A stretch of DNA of 64,000 nt from Chloroflexota bacterium (lineage in GTDB: Bacteria; Chloroflexota; Dormibacteria; Aeolococcales; Aeolococcaceae): positions 69,088-133,087 of the forward strand of contig VBIQ01000006.1 of the NCBI GenBank assembly GCA_005880985.1. Reading direction: 5' to 3'. A model generated the notes under the pieces. The model did not search any database, had not been told where the DNA came from, and saw only the letters and a program-made list of their open reading frames with translations. Below, piece after piece: positions 19,255-26,972 of the stretch. Numbering within the stretch: position 1 is the stretch's first letter; the number at the start of each line of letters is the position of its first letter. The position numbers and the translations under genes were made by a program.

Positions 19255-22200
19255 GTGCTGAACCGGCTGCGGCCGGTGCGCCTTGCCCGCCCGATGGCGC
19301 GGCGCCCCGGCCTCTTCGTGGTGCTGGCACTGATGGTCTGCCTGCTGGCCGGGACCGGCTTCGCGCGCTTCTCGGTCGACGCCGGCGCCGGCCTGCTGGT
19401 CGGACAGCGCTCCGATTCCAGGCAGGTCTACGACCGCTTCAGCAACAAGTTCGGCGCCGACCCCATCGTCGTCGTCTTCGCCGCCCGCGATCCGCGGGCG
19501 CTGTACCGCGAGACCAACCTGGCGCGGCTGGCCCGGTTGGAGACCGACCTCGCCGGCGACCCGGCGGTGGCGTCGGTGCTCGGACCGGGAACGGTGGCGC
19601 AGAGCCTGCAGCGTGCCGCCAACGTCGAGGTCAACCAGGTCGAGAGCGAATACCCGACCTTCGTCGGCGAGTTCGCCGTCGCCGTCGCCATCGCCCAGGC
19701 CAACCAGCAGCACCGGCCGCAGCCGTCCGCCCAGGACCTGCAGACGACGTTCACCACGCTGCAGCGTGCCGGCGGTGCCGCCCTCGCCGGAGCGGTGGTC
19801 AAGGCGACCGTGGTGGCGCAGAACGCCCGCGCCGACTATGAGAAAGCGCACCCCGCGGCGACGTTGAGCCTGCGCGACGAGGAGCGCGCCGCCCAGGACG
19901 CGGTGGCCACCCAGGTGAAGGCGGACGGGCTTCCGCAACTCTTCGCGCAGTATCTCGCCGGACCCAACGGCACGCCCGACGAGGCCGCGGCGGCGGCGGT
20001 GTTCACCCGGTTGACGGCGGCGGTCGGCACCTGCAGCACCCAGATCGCGGATGCGCTCCGTCAGAGCCAGTCCTGCCAGGTGTTCTTCGAGCACATCCTC
20101 CTCGACCTGCCGTCGTGCGCGGCGCCGGGACAGGGTTTCTGCCCACCGAAGACGCAGTGGGCGTCGGTGCTGCCCAAGCCGAGCGGATCGCTGTCCGACG
20201 GAGTGATGACCATCCGGCTGAAGCCCTCGGTGGTCGACCGCGGCAACGAGGTGCGGCGACTGGTGGCGCGATTGCAGGACGAGCTGAAACGCGGCGACCC
20301 GTCGAGCAAGGTCAGCGCCATCAAGGCGCTGGGGCCGTTCGACCCGACCGAGTGCGGCGGCCAGGGAACCGCGGGCGACGCGTGCCACCAGAACTTCGGG
20401 GACGCGCCCCTCGCCTACACCGTCGCCGGCGCGCCGCTGCTCGCCCAGGGGGTGGTGGGGGCGATGACCCACCTGCTGGCACTGCTCTTCCCCCTCGCCC
20501 TGGTGCTGATGCTGCTGCTCCTCGTCGGCACCCTGCGGGTCCGCGGCCGCGCCTGGCCGCTGGTGGCCGCGGCCGGCGCCGCCCTGGTCACCGTCGGCGT
20601 CACCCTGCTGACCGGGACCCCGCTCACCCCCGCGGTGCTGGCGGGGGTGCCGGTGCTCGCCGGGCTCGGAGTCGACTACGCGGTCCAGCTGGTGGCCCGC
20701 TTCGGCGAGGAGCGAGGGCGCGGGCTGGGGGTCGAGGCGGCGCTGCGCCAGGTGCTGGGCAGCACCGGCCCGGCGACCCTGATCGCCGCCCTTGCCACTC
20801 TGGTCGGCCTGGCGGTGCTGGCGCTGGTCGCCGGCATCGACCTCGGCCCGCTTGCCGCCATCCCGCTGGTCGCCGAGTTCGCCCTGGTGCTGCTCGCCGG
20901 GGTGATCCTCGCCTGGGCGGCGGCGGCCTTCATCGCCCTGCCGGCGGCGGCCTGGACGGAGCGCCGGCGCGAGCGGCTCGGCCGGCTTCCCGAGCCGGCG
21001 CCCGAGGCCGCGGTGCCGGCGGCGCCCCGGTTGGCGGCGCTCGCCACCGCCTGGCGGCGGGTGCTGGTCCCGGCGGCCCTGCTGGCGCTGGCGGGATGGG
21101 TGGTGATCCCCCGGATGCCCATCCAGACCGGGGTCGAGCAGCTGCTGGCGCCCTCGCTCAACGAGCTGGCCGCGATCAACCAGGTCCGCGCCGAGATCGG
21201 CTACTCCAACGAGATGGACCTGTACCTCGAGGGGCCGGTGCTGGGCGGGACGGTGGCCAACAACGTCCCCGAGAACGTCACCTACCAGGGGGCGCTGGCG
21301 GCCGACATCCGTACGTGCACGCTTCCCGGGGACGTCGCCCAGGCGACCTCGGTGGCCGACCTGCTGATCGGCCGGGCCACCACGGCGACGGCGCAGAAGA
21401 CGAGCTGCGCCGGCGGCGCCGCCGTGCCGTCGCCGACCCCGTCGGCGTCCCCCTCGGCATCGCCGGCCGGTCCGAGCCCGCCGCCGGCGACAGCGCCGCC
21501 CTCGGGGTCGCCGCAGGGCGCCCGGCCCGGCGACGTGCAGCGGGTGAGCAGCGGCCGGGCGCTGGCCCAGGCGACCCCGGCTCCGTCCCCGCCCTCGGCG
21601 ACCGCGGCACCGCCGTCGGGCGGGGCTGCCCCCTCGGGCGGGGCGTCGCCGTCGGCCGCTCCGGCGACCCCGGCGCCCACCGCCGCTCCGGCGCCGGCGC
21701 CCTCGGGCCCACCCCAGACGGGCCAGATCTGCCAGCTCCGCCTCTTCCCCGACCTGGCAAGGAACCTGGTGGCCGGCTTCGGCCACACCACCCAGCCCTG
21801 CCCTCCGGTGGACATCCTCCGGGGGGTGCCGCTGGCCGCCGATTCGACCCCGGTCAACGCCACCGCGGCGCGGATCTTCCTGGGCGTGCGCCCGGCGTCG
21901 ATCGAGGCGCAGGCGAGGCTGCTCGACCAGCTGCGCACCTCCGGGCGGCAGCCACCCCGGGGCATCAGCGTCACCCCGACGGGCCTCGCCGCCCTCGCCG
22001 CCCAGGCCTACCAGACCCTTCGCGATCGCGACCTGGTGATCAACCTGGTGCCGGTGATCGCCGTCGCCCTCGCCCTGCTCGCGGTCTACCGCGAGCCGCG
22101 GCGGGCGCTGCTGCCGGTGCTTCCGACGGTGCTGGCCGCCGGCTGGTCGCCGCTGGTGGTGCTGCTCCTCGGTCGCCTCCCCGGCGGGGTGGGCGGGACG

Positions 22201-23058
22201 CTGGGAGCGCTCAACCCGCTGACGGTGGTGCTCGGCGCCCTGGTGGTGGCGTTGGGCACCGAGTTCGGGGTGGTGCTGCTGCAGCGCTTCTACGAGGAGC
22301 GCGGCAACGGTCTCGACCCCGACGCCGCCGGCGCCACCGCCGTCGCCCGCGCCGGCCGGGCGGTGCTGGTGTCGGCGGCGACGCTCGGCGTCGGGTTCCT
22401 CGTCCTCGCCCTCAGCGGCCTGTTCCCCGGCGGCCTCCCGCTGATCGCCGACTTCGGGCTGGAGGTGGTCATCGACCTGGGCCTGGCGGTGCTGGCGGTC
22501 TTCGTGGTGATGCTGCCGGTGGCGGTGGCGCTCGAGCGCGCCGCTCCGCTGCCGGTGGTGGCGGCGCCCACGCCGGCGGTGGGCTTCCGTCCGCTCGACG
22601 AGGTCGTCGCGCCGCCGCCAGCGCCGCCGGTGGCGGTCGAACCGCCGGCGGTGGTCGTCGAGCCGAAGGCACCGCCGCCTCCGCCCTCTGCCGCGCCGGC
22701 CGCGCCAGGTGGCCCACCGCCGGCTCCCCCCACGGGCGCCCCGCCGCGGCGCCTGCCCGGGGTCAGCGGTCGCCGCCGGGTCGCCGGCGATGAGGTGCAG
22801 CCCGTGATCGAGGAGGCGCCGCGAGCCCCGCGGCTGCCCGGTATCAGCGGCCGCCGCCGGGGCGGTCCGCCACCGCTCGCCGCCGAACCGGAGATGCCGG
22901 CACCGCCCCCGCCACCGGCGCCGCCACCGCCTGCCGCGGATCGCGCCGCCGACGTCGACGCCGAACCACCGGCCGCCGCCGCCGAGTCGGAGGAGGCCAC
23001 GCCGGCGCGCCGCCGCCGCCGCCGGCCGCCGCCCTGGGTGCGCCGTCGCGGCCGTTAG
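19255..23058 (+). CDS. MMPL-type RND transporter, 1267 residues
   Basis: This is a large inner-membrane transporter with two RND halves: helix 1 (about 19-37), a periplasmic domain, helices 2-6 (about 400-560), helix 7 (about 600-620), a second periplasmic domain with Pro/Ser/Ala-rich stretches (about 720-820), and helices 8-12 (about 925-1090). GLGVDYAVQLVARFGEERG and ALGTEFGVVLLQRFYEERG are paired family motifs at helix 4/10. The C-terminal 180 residues are Pro/Ala/Arg-rich and cytoplasmic, with the unit LPG(V/I)SGRRR twice and an Arg-rich end. MMPL proteins export lipids and glycolipids. Its place after an MCE operon suggests a paired lipid import/export locus. GTG start, with no in-frame upstream alternative. 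Confidence 0.88.
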   Translation: MLNRLRPVRLARPMARRPGLFVVLALMVCLLAGTGFARFSVDAGAGLLVGQRSDSRQVYDRFSNKFGADPIVVVFAARDPRALYRETNLARLARLETDLAGDPAVASVLGPGTVAQSLQRAANVEVNQVESEYPTFVGEFAVAVAIAQANQQHRPQPSAQDLQTTFTTLQRAGGAALAGAVVKATVVAQNARADYEKAHPAATLSLRDEERAAQDAVATQVKADGLPQLFAQYLAGPNGTPDEAAAAAVFTRLTAAVGTCSTQIADALRQSQSCQVFFEHILLDLPSCAAPGQGFCPPKTQWASVLPKPSGSLSDGVMTIRLKPSVVDRGNEVRRLVARLQDELKRGDPSSKVSAIKALGPFDPTECGGQGTAGDACHQNFGDAPLAYTVAGAPLLAQGVVGAMTHLLALLFPLALVLMLLLLVGTLRVRGRAWPLVAAAGAALVTVGVTLLTGTPLTPAVLAGVPVLAGLGVDYAVQLVARFGEERGRGLGVEAALRQVLGSTGPATLIAALATLVGLAVLALVAGIDLGPLAAIPLVAEFALVLLAGVILAWAAAAFIALPAAAWTERRRERLGRLPEPAPEAAVPAAPRLAALATAWRRVLVPAALLALAGWVVIPRMPIQTGVEQLLAPSLNELAAINQVRAEIGYSNEMDLYLEGPVLGGTVANNVPENVTYQGALAADIRTCTLPGDVAQATSVADLLIGRATTATAQKTSCAGGAAVPSPTPSASPSASPAGPSPPPATAPPSGSPQGARPGDVQRVSSGRALAQATPAPSPPSATAAPPSGGAAPSGGASPSAAPATPAPTAAPAPAPSGPPQTGQICQLRLFPDLARNLVAGFGHTTQPCPPVDILRGVPLAADSTPVNATAARIFLGVRPASIEAQARLLDQLRTSGRQPPRGISVTPTGLAALAAQAYQTLRDRDLVINLVPVIAVALALLAVYREPRRALLPVLPTVLAAGWSPLVVLLLGRLPGGVGGTLGALNPLTVVLGALVVALGTEFGVVLLQRFYEERGNGLDPDAAGATAVARAGRAVLVSAATLGVGFLVLALSGLFPGGLPLIADFGLEVVIDLGLAVLAVFVVMLPVAVALERAAPLPVVAAPTPAVGFRPLDEVVAPPPAPPVAVEPPAVVVEPKAPPPPPSAAPAAPGGPPPAPPTGAPPRRLPGVSGRRRVAGDEVQPVIEEAPRAPRLPGISGRRRGGPPPLAAEPEMPAPPPPPAPPPPAADRAADVDAEPPAAAAESEEATPARRRRRRPPPWVRRRGR

Positions 23059-23107
23059 GTTGCAGCCATCTCTGGGTGGAACTCTGCCGGGCGCGGTGGA
23101 TTCGCCC

Positions 23108-23713
23108 TCAGATCAGCCCGCCGGCATGGAGCAGTGAGGCGACCGTCAGCAGCACCGCGAGGACGCCGGTGATGGCGGCGAAGGGCAGCAGTGCCGCGGC
23201 CACGGCGTTGAGCGGTGAGAGGTCGTACACCACCCGCGCGGCGGTCGCCAGCAGGGCGACGAACCAGAGCAGCAGCAGCAGGTCGAGCAGTCCGACGCCG
23301 TCGCTGACGGTGGCGTCGACACCGCCGCGATCGAGCAGCGCCTGGAGGACGCGGACCGCTCCGTATCCCGCCAGCACCGGCATCGCGTAGGCGCTGGCGA
23401 CGAGGAAGGCACGCCGCCGGCGCTCCGCCGACATCAGCCCCGCCGCGGCGTCGACGAGCGACGCGCCGACCATCCAGAACACCAGGAGGAAGAGCGGGGT
23501 CAGCGCCGACAGCACCGTGCCGGCGACACCGGTCCCGGCGCGGCGGCGGCCCGGTTCGAGGGCGTTGGCGACGACGCCGAGCAGCCCCAGCGCCGCCCCC
23601 GAGACGCCGACCACCAACCCCGCGGTCAGCAGCGGCCGGCCGGCGCCGCCGGCGATGGCGGCGAACTGCCGGCGCGGCCGGGCGACCACGCCGCCGACGT
23701 CGTTGAGCAGCAT
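23108..23713 (-). CDS. Yip1-like multi-pass membrane protein
   Basis: This 201-residue protein starts at the ATG at 23713. An upstream ATG at 23803 is possible but would run through the divergent promoter. It begins with a VVARPRRQFAAI segment like the start of Yip1-domain proteins and has five membrane helices. Bacterial Yip1-like proteins have no settled function. It is divergent from the Rrf2-led sulfur operon and convergent with the MMPL gene. Confidence 0.75.
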   Translation of the reverse strand: MLLNDVGGVVARPRRQFAAIAGGAGRPLLTAGLVVGVSGAALGLLGVVANALEPGRRRAGTGVAGTVLSALTPLFLLVFWMVGASLVDAAAGLMSAERRRRAFLVASAYAMPVLAGYGAVRVLQALLDRGGVDATVSDGVGLLDLLLLLWFVALLATAARVVYDLSPLNAVAAALLPFAAITGVLAVLLTVASLLHAGGLI

Positions 23714-23751
23714 CGCGGCAGACGGTACCGGCCCGGCTGGCGTGACCGCCG

Positions 23752-23781
23752 TTGACGCGTCGGAAGGTGCCGCGCTACGAT
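23752..23781 (+). promoter_or_regulatory. Promoter of the Rrf2-led sulfur operon
   Basis: TTGACG (23752-23757), an 18-base spacer and TACGAT (23776-23781) make one of the best sigma-70-like promoters in the window. The start point is expected near 23788, inside the inverted repeat described next, and the leader would be about 80 bases before the GTG at 23868. Confidence 0.65.
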
Positions 23782-23803
23782 TGCTGACAGAGGAGGTCAA
23801 CAA
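23781..23803. promoter_or_regulatory. Inverted-repeat operator candidate at the Rrf2 start point
   Basis: TTGCTGAC and GTCAACAA are inverted copies with one mismatch in eight, separated by seven bases (AGAGGAG). The element begins at the last base of the -10 box and covers the expected transcription start. Rrf2 dimers bind dyads of this size, and autoregulation is common in the family. Confidence 0.55.
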
Positions 23804-23867
23804 TTAGCGTGCCCAATCCGTCCCACTTCCCGTCATGTCGGTCCGCCGCTCGCCAGGGGAGAGCGGC

Positions 23868-24326
23868 GTGAAGATCAGCATGAAGGCGGACTACGGCGTT
23901 CGGGCGCTGCTCGACCTCGCCGAGCGCTTCGGCGACGCGCCGGTTCCCAGCCACGACATCGCCGCCCGCCAGCACGTCCCCGGGCCGTTCCTCGACCAGC
24001 TGCTGATGACCCTTCGCCGCGCCGGCCTGGTCCGCAGCACCCGCGGTCCCCGCGGCGGCCACGTCCTGGCCCATCCTCCCGAGGAGATCACCCTCGCCAC
24101 CGCCATCGACGTGCTGGAGGGTCAGGCGGCGCAGATGGAGTGCTTCACCGCACCCGAGACCTGCGAGATCAACTTCGGCTGCTCGATCCGATCCTCGCTG
24201 ATGCGGGCCGAGGCGGCGGCACGCCGGATGCTGGAGGAGACCAGCCTCGCCGACATGGTCCGCGAGCGCGCTCGCGAAGGCGTCTTCCACGGCATCTATC
24301 ACATCCCGGTGGAGAGCACGCGGTGA
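23868..24326 (+). CDS. Rrf2-family regulator with three Cys, probable Fe-S sensor
   Basis: This 152-residue winged-helix regulator opens with the Rrf2 signature (KISMKADYGVRALLDLAERFG), followed by the recognition helix region (LDQLLMTLRRAGLVRSTRGPRGGHVLAHP). Three cysteines lie in the loop ECFTAPETCEINFGC (Cys-x6-Cys-x5-Cys), close to the Cys-x5-Cys-x5-Cys of IscR, so an Fe-S cluster sensor is likely. I chose the GTG at 23868, preceded by GGGGAGA, because family members begin with this lysine-isoleucine-serine stretch. Upstream GTG/ATG codons would add about 11 unrelated residues. The stop overlaps the next start (GTGA), so it leads the sulfur-transfer operon. Confidence 0.88.
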   Translation: MKISMKADYGVRALLDLAERFGDAPVPSHDIAARQHVPGPFLDQLLMTLRRAGLVRSTRGPRGGHVLAHPPEEITLATAIDVLEGQAAQMECFTAPETCEINFGCSIRSSLMRAEAAARRMLEETSLADMVRERAREGVFHGIYHIPVESTR

Positions 24327-25159
24327 GCTCTCGCGACGGTGGGGAGTTCACCGAGCGCGAGCTGGAGCGCTACAGCCGGCACATCGTCCTCGGCGAGATC
24401 GGCCCCGCGGGTCAGCGCCGTCTGAAGCAGTCGCGCGTCCTCATCCTCGGCGTCGGCGGTCTGGGGTCACCGGCGGCGATGTACCTGACCGCCTCGGGTG
24501 TCGGCCGCGTCGGTCTGATCGACGGTGACCGCATCGACCTCTCCAACCTGCAGCGCCAGGTGATCCATCCCGACGCCGCCCGTGGCCGGCTCAAGGCGGA
24601 GGTTGCCTGTGAGCAGGCGCAGGCGCTCAATCCAGATGTCGAGGTCGTCGCCCACCCCGAGCAGCTCACCCGCGACAATGCCCTTGAGGTTCTGGCCGGA
24701 TATGACCTGATCATCGATGGTAGCGACAATTTCCAGACTCGCTATCTGGTCAACGACGCCGCCTACCTGCTCGGCCGGCCGGTGGTGCACGGCTCGATCT
24801 TCCGGTTCGAGGGTCAGGTCTCGGACTTCGTCCCCGGTCAGGGGTGTTATCGCTGCCTGTATCCGGAGCCGCCGCCGCCGGGCCTGGTTCCGGCGTGCCG
24901 CCAGGCAGGGGTGCTGGCGGCGCTTCCCGGAGTGATCGGGACCATCCAGGCGGTGGAGGCGATCAAGCTGATCACCGGCGCCGGCAAGCCGCTGGTCGGC
25001 AGGCTGCTGCTCCACGATGCCCTGGCGATGACCTTCCGCGAGGTGCGGCTGCGGCACAATGCCGCCTGCGTGCTCTGCGGCGACCATCCCACCATTCGTG
25101 CCCTGATCGACTACGAGGAATTCGTCGGCGAACCGCTGACCGCCGCCGCCCGTCTCTAG
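24323..25159 (+). CDS. ThiF/MoeB-family E1-like adenylyltransferase, copy 1
   Basis: This 278-residue enzyme of the ubiquitin-activating superfamily has the nucleotide loop GVGGLGSP (43-50), the arginine-finger region LSNLQRQ, and DGSDNFQTRYLVND. Zn ligands are Cys175/Cys178 and Cys249/Cys252. Cys192 in the VPACRQAGVL segment aligns with the ThiF/MOCS3 active-site Cys. Such enzymes adenylate the C-terminal Gly-Gly of a sulfur carrier (MoaD, ThiS) and pass sulfur to it. No rhodanese domain is attached. The GTG start overlaps the Rrf2 stop. A dsrE-like gene follows six bases after its end. Confidence 0.9.
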   Translation: MSSRDGGEFTERELERYSRHIVLGEIGPAGQRRLKQSRVLILGVGGLGSPAAMYLTASGVGRVGLIDGDRIDLSNLQRQVIHPDAARGRLKAEVACEQAQALNPDVEVVAHPEQLTRDNALEVLAGYDLIIDGSDNFQTRYLVNDAAYLLGRPVVHGSIFRFEGQVSDFVPGQGCYRCLYPEPPPPGLVPACRQAGVLAALPGVIGTIQAVEAIKLITGAGKPLVGRLLLHDALAMTFREVRLRHNAACVLCGDHPTIRALIDYEEFVGEPLTAAARL

Positions 25160-25165
25160 GCGCTC

Positions 25166-25459
25166 GTGCACCTGGTCCTCTGCCTTCTCTCCGGGCCGCG
25201 GAGCGAGGGTGCTCACACCGTCAAGGCGCTGGCGACCGCCGCGCTGGAAGGCGGACATCGTGTCTCCGTGTTCCTCGCCGGCGACGGCACCGGCCACGGC
25301 GAGACGCTGGCACCACTGCGGCAGGCGGGGGCGCGGGTGGTCGGTTGCAGTGCCGACGCCGCCGTCCGCGGCTGGGACCGTCCCGGGATGCCCGGACGGG
25401 GCTCCTTCGTCGACCTCGGCGAGATGGCCGCCGACGCCGATCACCTGCTGGTGTTCTGA
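25166..25459 (+). CDS. dsrE: DsrE/TusD-like sulfur-relay protein
   Basis: This 97-residue alpha/beta protein starts at GTG and opens with a hydrophobic strand (LVLCLLSGPRSEGAHTVKALATAAL). Cys61 in GARVVGCSADAAVRGW sits where TusD/DsrE carries its sulfur-accepting Cys, just before an AxxRG segment. It ends with DADHLLVF, as in TusD. It is shorter than TusD (128 residues). DsrE works as a DsrE2F2H2 hexamer that passes persulfide sulfur from TusA to TusE/DsrC. It is followed at once by two more DsrE-superfamily genes. Confidence 0.8.
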   Translation: MHLVLCLLSGPRSEGAHTVKALATAALEGGHRVSVFLAGDGTGHGETLAPLRQAGARVVGCSADAAVRGWDRPGMPGRGSFVDLGEMAADADHLLVF

Positions 25460-25809
25460 TGGCCGACGCGGTGGTGGTGGTGCGCGACGGTCCGGCGTCG
25501 GAGCGGGGATGGCTCGGGCTGCGCCTGGCGCTGGCGCTCGGCCTCGGCGGCCACAAGGTCAGCGTGCTGCTGTCCGGCGAGGGAGCAGGCTGGGCGGTCC
25601 CGGTCGACACCCGCGCCTGGCTCGGTGGTGATCCCGGTCGCGACCTCGCCGGCCTGGTCGACGACGCCGGCGCGCGCATCCTCGCCGACGGCGCGTCACT
25701 GAACGCGGCGGGGCTGGGTGAGGCAGCCCGGCTTGCCCAGGTCGAGGTGGTGTCCCGCGACGCGGTGCTGGCGATGCTCGCGGCGGCGACGCTGGTGGTG
25801 CCCGTGTGA
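25459..25809 (+). CDS. dsrF: DsrF/TusC-like sulfur-relay subunit
   Basis: This 116-residue protein starts at the ATG overlapping the previous stop (TGATG). Its DsrE-like fold is visible as alternating strands and helices: AVVVVRDGPASERGWLGLRLALAL, GGHKVSVLLSGEG, VDDAGARILADGASLNAAGL, VEVVSRDAVLAM, ATLVVPV. There is no cysteine anywhere, as expected for a structural TusC/DsrF-like subunit that has lost the active Cys. The identification as the F subunit rests on order and the missing Cys rather than on strong motifs. Confidence 0.7.
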   Translation: MADAVVVVRDGPASERGWLGLRLALALGLGGHKVSVLLSGEGAGWAVPVDTRAWLGGDPGRDLAGLVDDAGARILADGASLNAAGLGEAARLAQVEVVSRDAVLAMLAAATLVVPV

Positions 25810-26105
25810 GCCGGCCGGCGTCGACGCTCCACCTGCTCACCCGGGTCGATGACCTCGCCCTCGCCGCCATGGAGGCCGACCGGCGCGCTGGGCACACCGT
25901 CGTCTGTCTCTGCCTGCACGACGCGGTGTACTGGGCGTCGGCCCGGCTGAACGGGTCGGAGCCGGTACCACCCGGGATCGACACTCTCACCGCCGGCGCC
26001 GAGGACTGCCGGCGGCGCTCGCTGAGCGTGCCCGACGGCGCGGCTCTCGGCTACCCTGCCATCGTCGACGCCATCGCCACGGCATCGCGAGTGGTCTGTT
26101 GGTAG
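25806..26105 (+). CDS. dsrH: DsrH/TusB-like sulfur-relay subunit
   Basis: This 99-residue protein starts at a GTG overlapping the previous stop. TusB/DsrH features are a short first strand (LHLLTRVDD), then VVCLCLHDAVYWA (TusB: LLLLQDGV), an acidic-to-arginine segment (AGAEDCRRRSL), and an end in RVVCW where TusB ends in QMAW. With the two genes before it the order E-F-H is the same as in dsrEFH/tusDCB operons. The three are translationally coupled, which favours a single complex. Confidence 0.7.
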   Translation: MSRPASTLHLLTRVDDLALAAMEADRRAGHTVVCLCLHDAVYWASARLNGSEPVPPGIDTLTAGAEDCRRRSLSVPDGAALGYPAIVDAIATASRVVCW

Positions 26106-26111
26106 CGAAAG

Positions 26112-26972
26112 ATGAGAGTCACACCGAGCGCCACCACGCCGATCGAGGCGAAGCTGGAGATGGTCCGCGACCGGCTGCGCGCTCTCGGCTCGGTCCTGGT
26201 CGCCTTCAGCGCCGGTGCCGATTCGGCGCTGCTCCTCCGCCTCGCCCACGACAGCCTCGGTGATCGCGCCGTCGCGGGGATGGGCACCAGCGCCGCCTAT
26301 CCCGCCGCCGAGATCGGCGACGCCCAGGCCATCGCCGGCGAGATCGGCGCGCGCCTGCTCATGGTCGACACCGAGCAGCTCGACGACCCCGACTTCCTGC
26401 GCAACGACGGGCAGCGCTGCTACCACTGCCGCGACGAGCTCTACGCCAAGCTGCGCCATCTCGCCGACTCCGCCGGCCTTGTTGCTGTCGTCGATGGCAC
26501 GAACGCCGACGACCTCAAGGATCACCGTCCGGGGCGGCGGGCGGCGCTGGCCGCGGGGGTGATCAGCCCACTGGCGGATGCGGGTTTGAGCAAGGCGGAG
26601 GTGCGTGACGCCTCGCGGGGCCTCGGTCTGCGCACCTGGGACAAGCCGCAGCAGGCGTGCCTCTCCTCTCGCATCCCCCGGGGCACAGCCATCACCCTGA
26701 CGGCGCTGCGCCGGGTCGAGCGGGCCGAGGTGCTGCTCCGCTCCGAGGGCATCCGCCAGCTGCGGGTGCGCGAACATGGTGAGGTGGCCCGCATCGAGGT
26801 GGATCCCGAGGACATCGCCCGTCTCGCCGCCGACCCCCTGCGCAGCCGGGTGGTCGCCGGCCTGCGAGCGCTCGGCTACAGCTTCGTGAGCCTCGATCTC
26901 GAGGGGTTCGCCACCGGCAAGCTCAACCGGCTGCTCTCGCCGGCCGAGCTGGAGGGTGAGTTCGTGCCATGA
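26112..26972 (+). CDS. larE: LarE-like ATP-dependent sulfur transferase
   Basis: This is a 286-residue PP-loop ATPase. The ATP loop reads SAGADS (residues 33-38) instead of the usual SGGVDS. CYHCRDELY (Cys103, Cys106) is the LarE-type CxxC, and Cys183 in QACLSSRIPRG matches the sacrificial Cys176 of Lactobacillus LarE, whose sulfur is given to the nickel-pincer precursor. The C-terminal half (about 200-275) is the LarE extension (RRVERAEVLLRSEGIRQLRVREH). LarB and LarC are absent nearby, and the flanks are sulfur-carrier genes, so the sulfur acceptor may differ from the lactate racemase cofactor. Its stop overlaps the next start (ATGA). Confidence 0.88.
   Translation: MRVTPSATTPIEAKLEMVRDRLRALGSVLVAFSAGADSALLLRLAHDSLGDRAVAGMGTSAAYPAAEIGDAQAIAGEIGARLLMVDTEQLDDPDFLRNDGQRCYHCRDELYAKLRHLADSAGLVAVVDGTNADDLKDHRPGRRAALAAGVISPLADAGLSKAEVRDASRGLGLRTWDKPQQACLSSRIPRGTAITLTALRRVERAEVLLRSEGIRQLRVREHGEVARIEVDPEDIARLAADPLRSRVVAGLRALGYSFVSLDLEGFATGKLNRLLSPAELEGEFVP

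Noticed and set aside
18916..21786. Very long reverse-strand open frame (956 codons) opposite the MMPL gene
   Set aside because: It is the GC-skewed shadow of the MMPL coding strand. The translation is Arg/Gly/His/Gln low complexity, while the forward frame has clear RND motifs.
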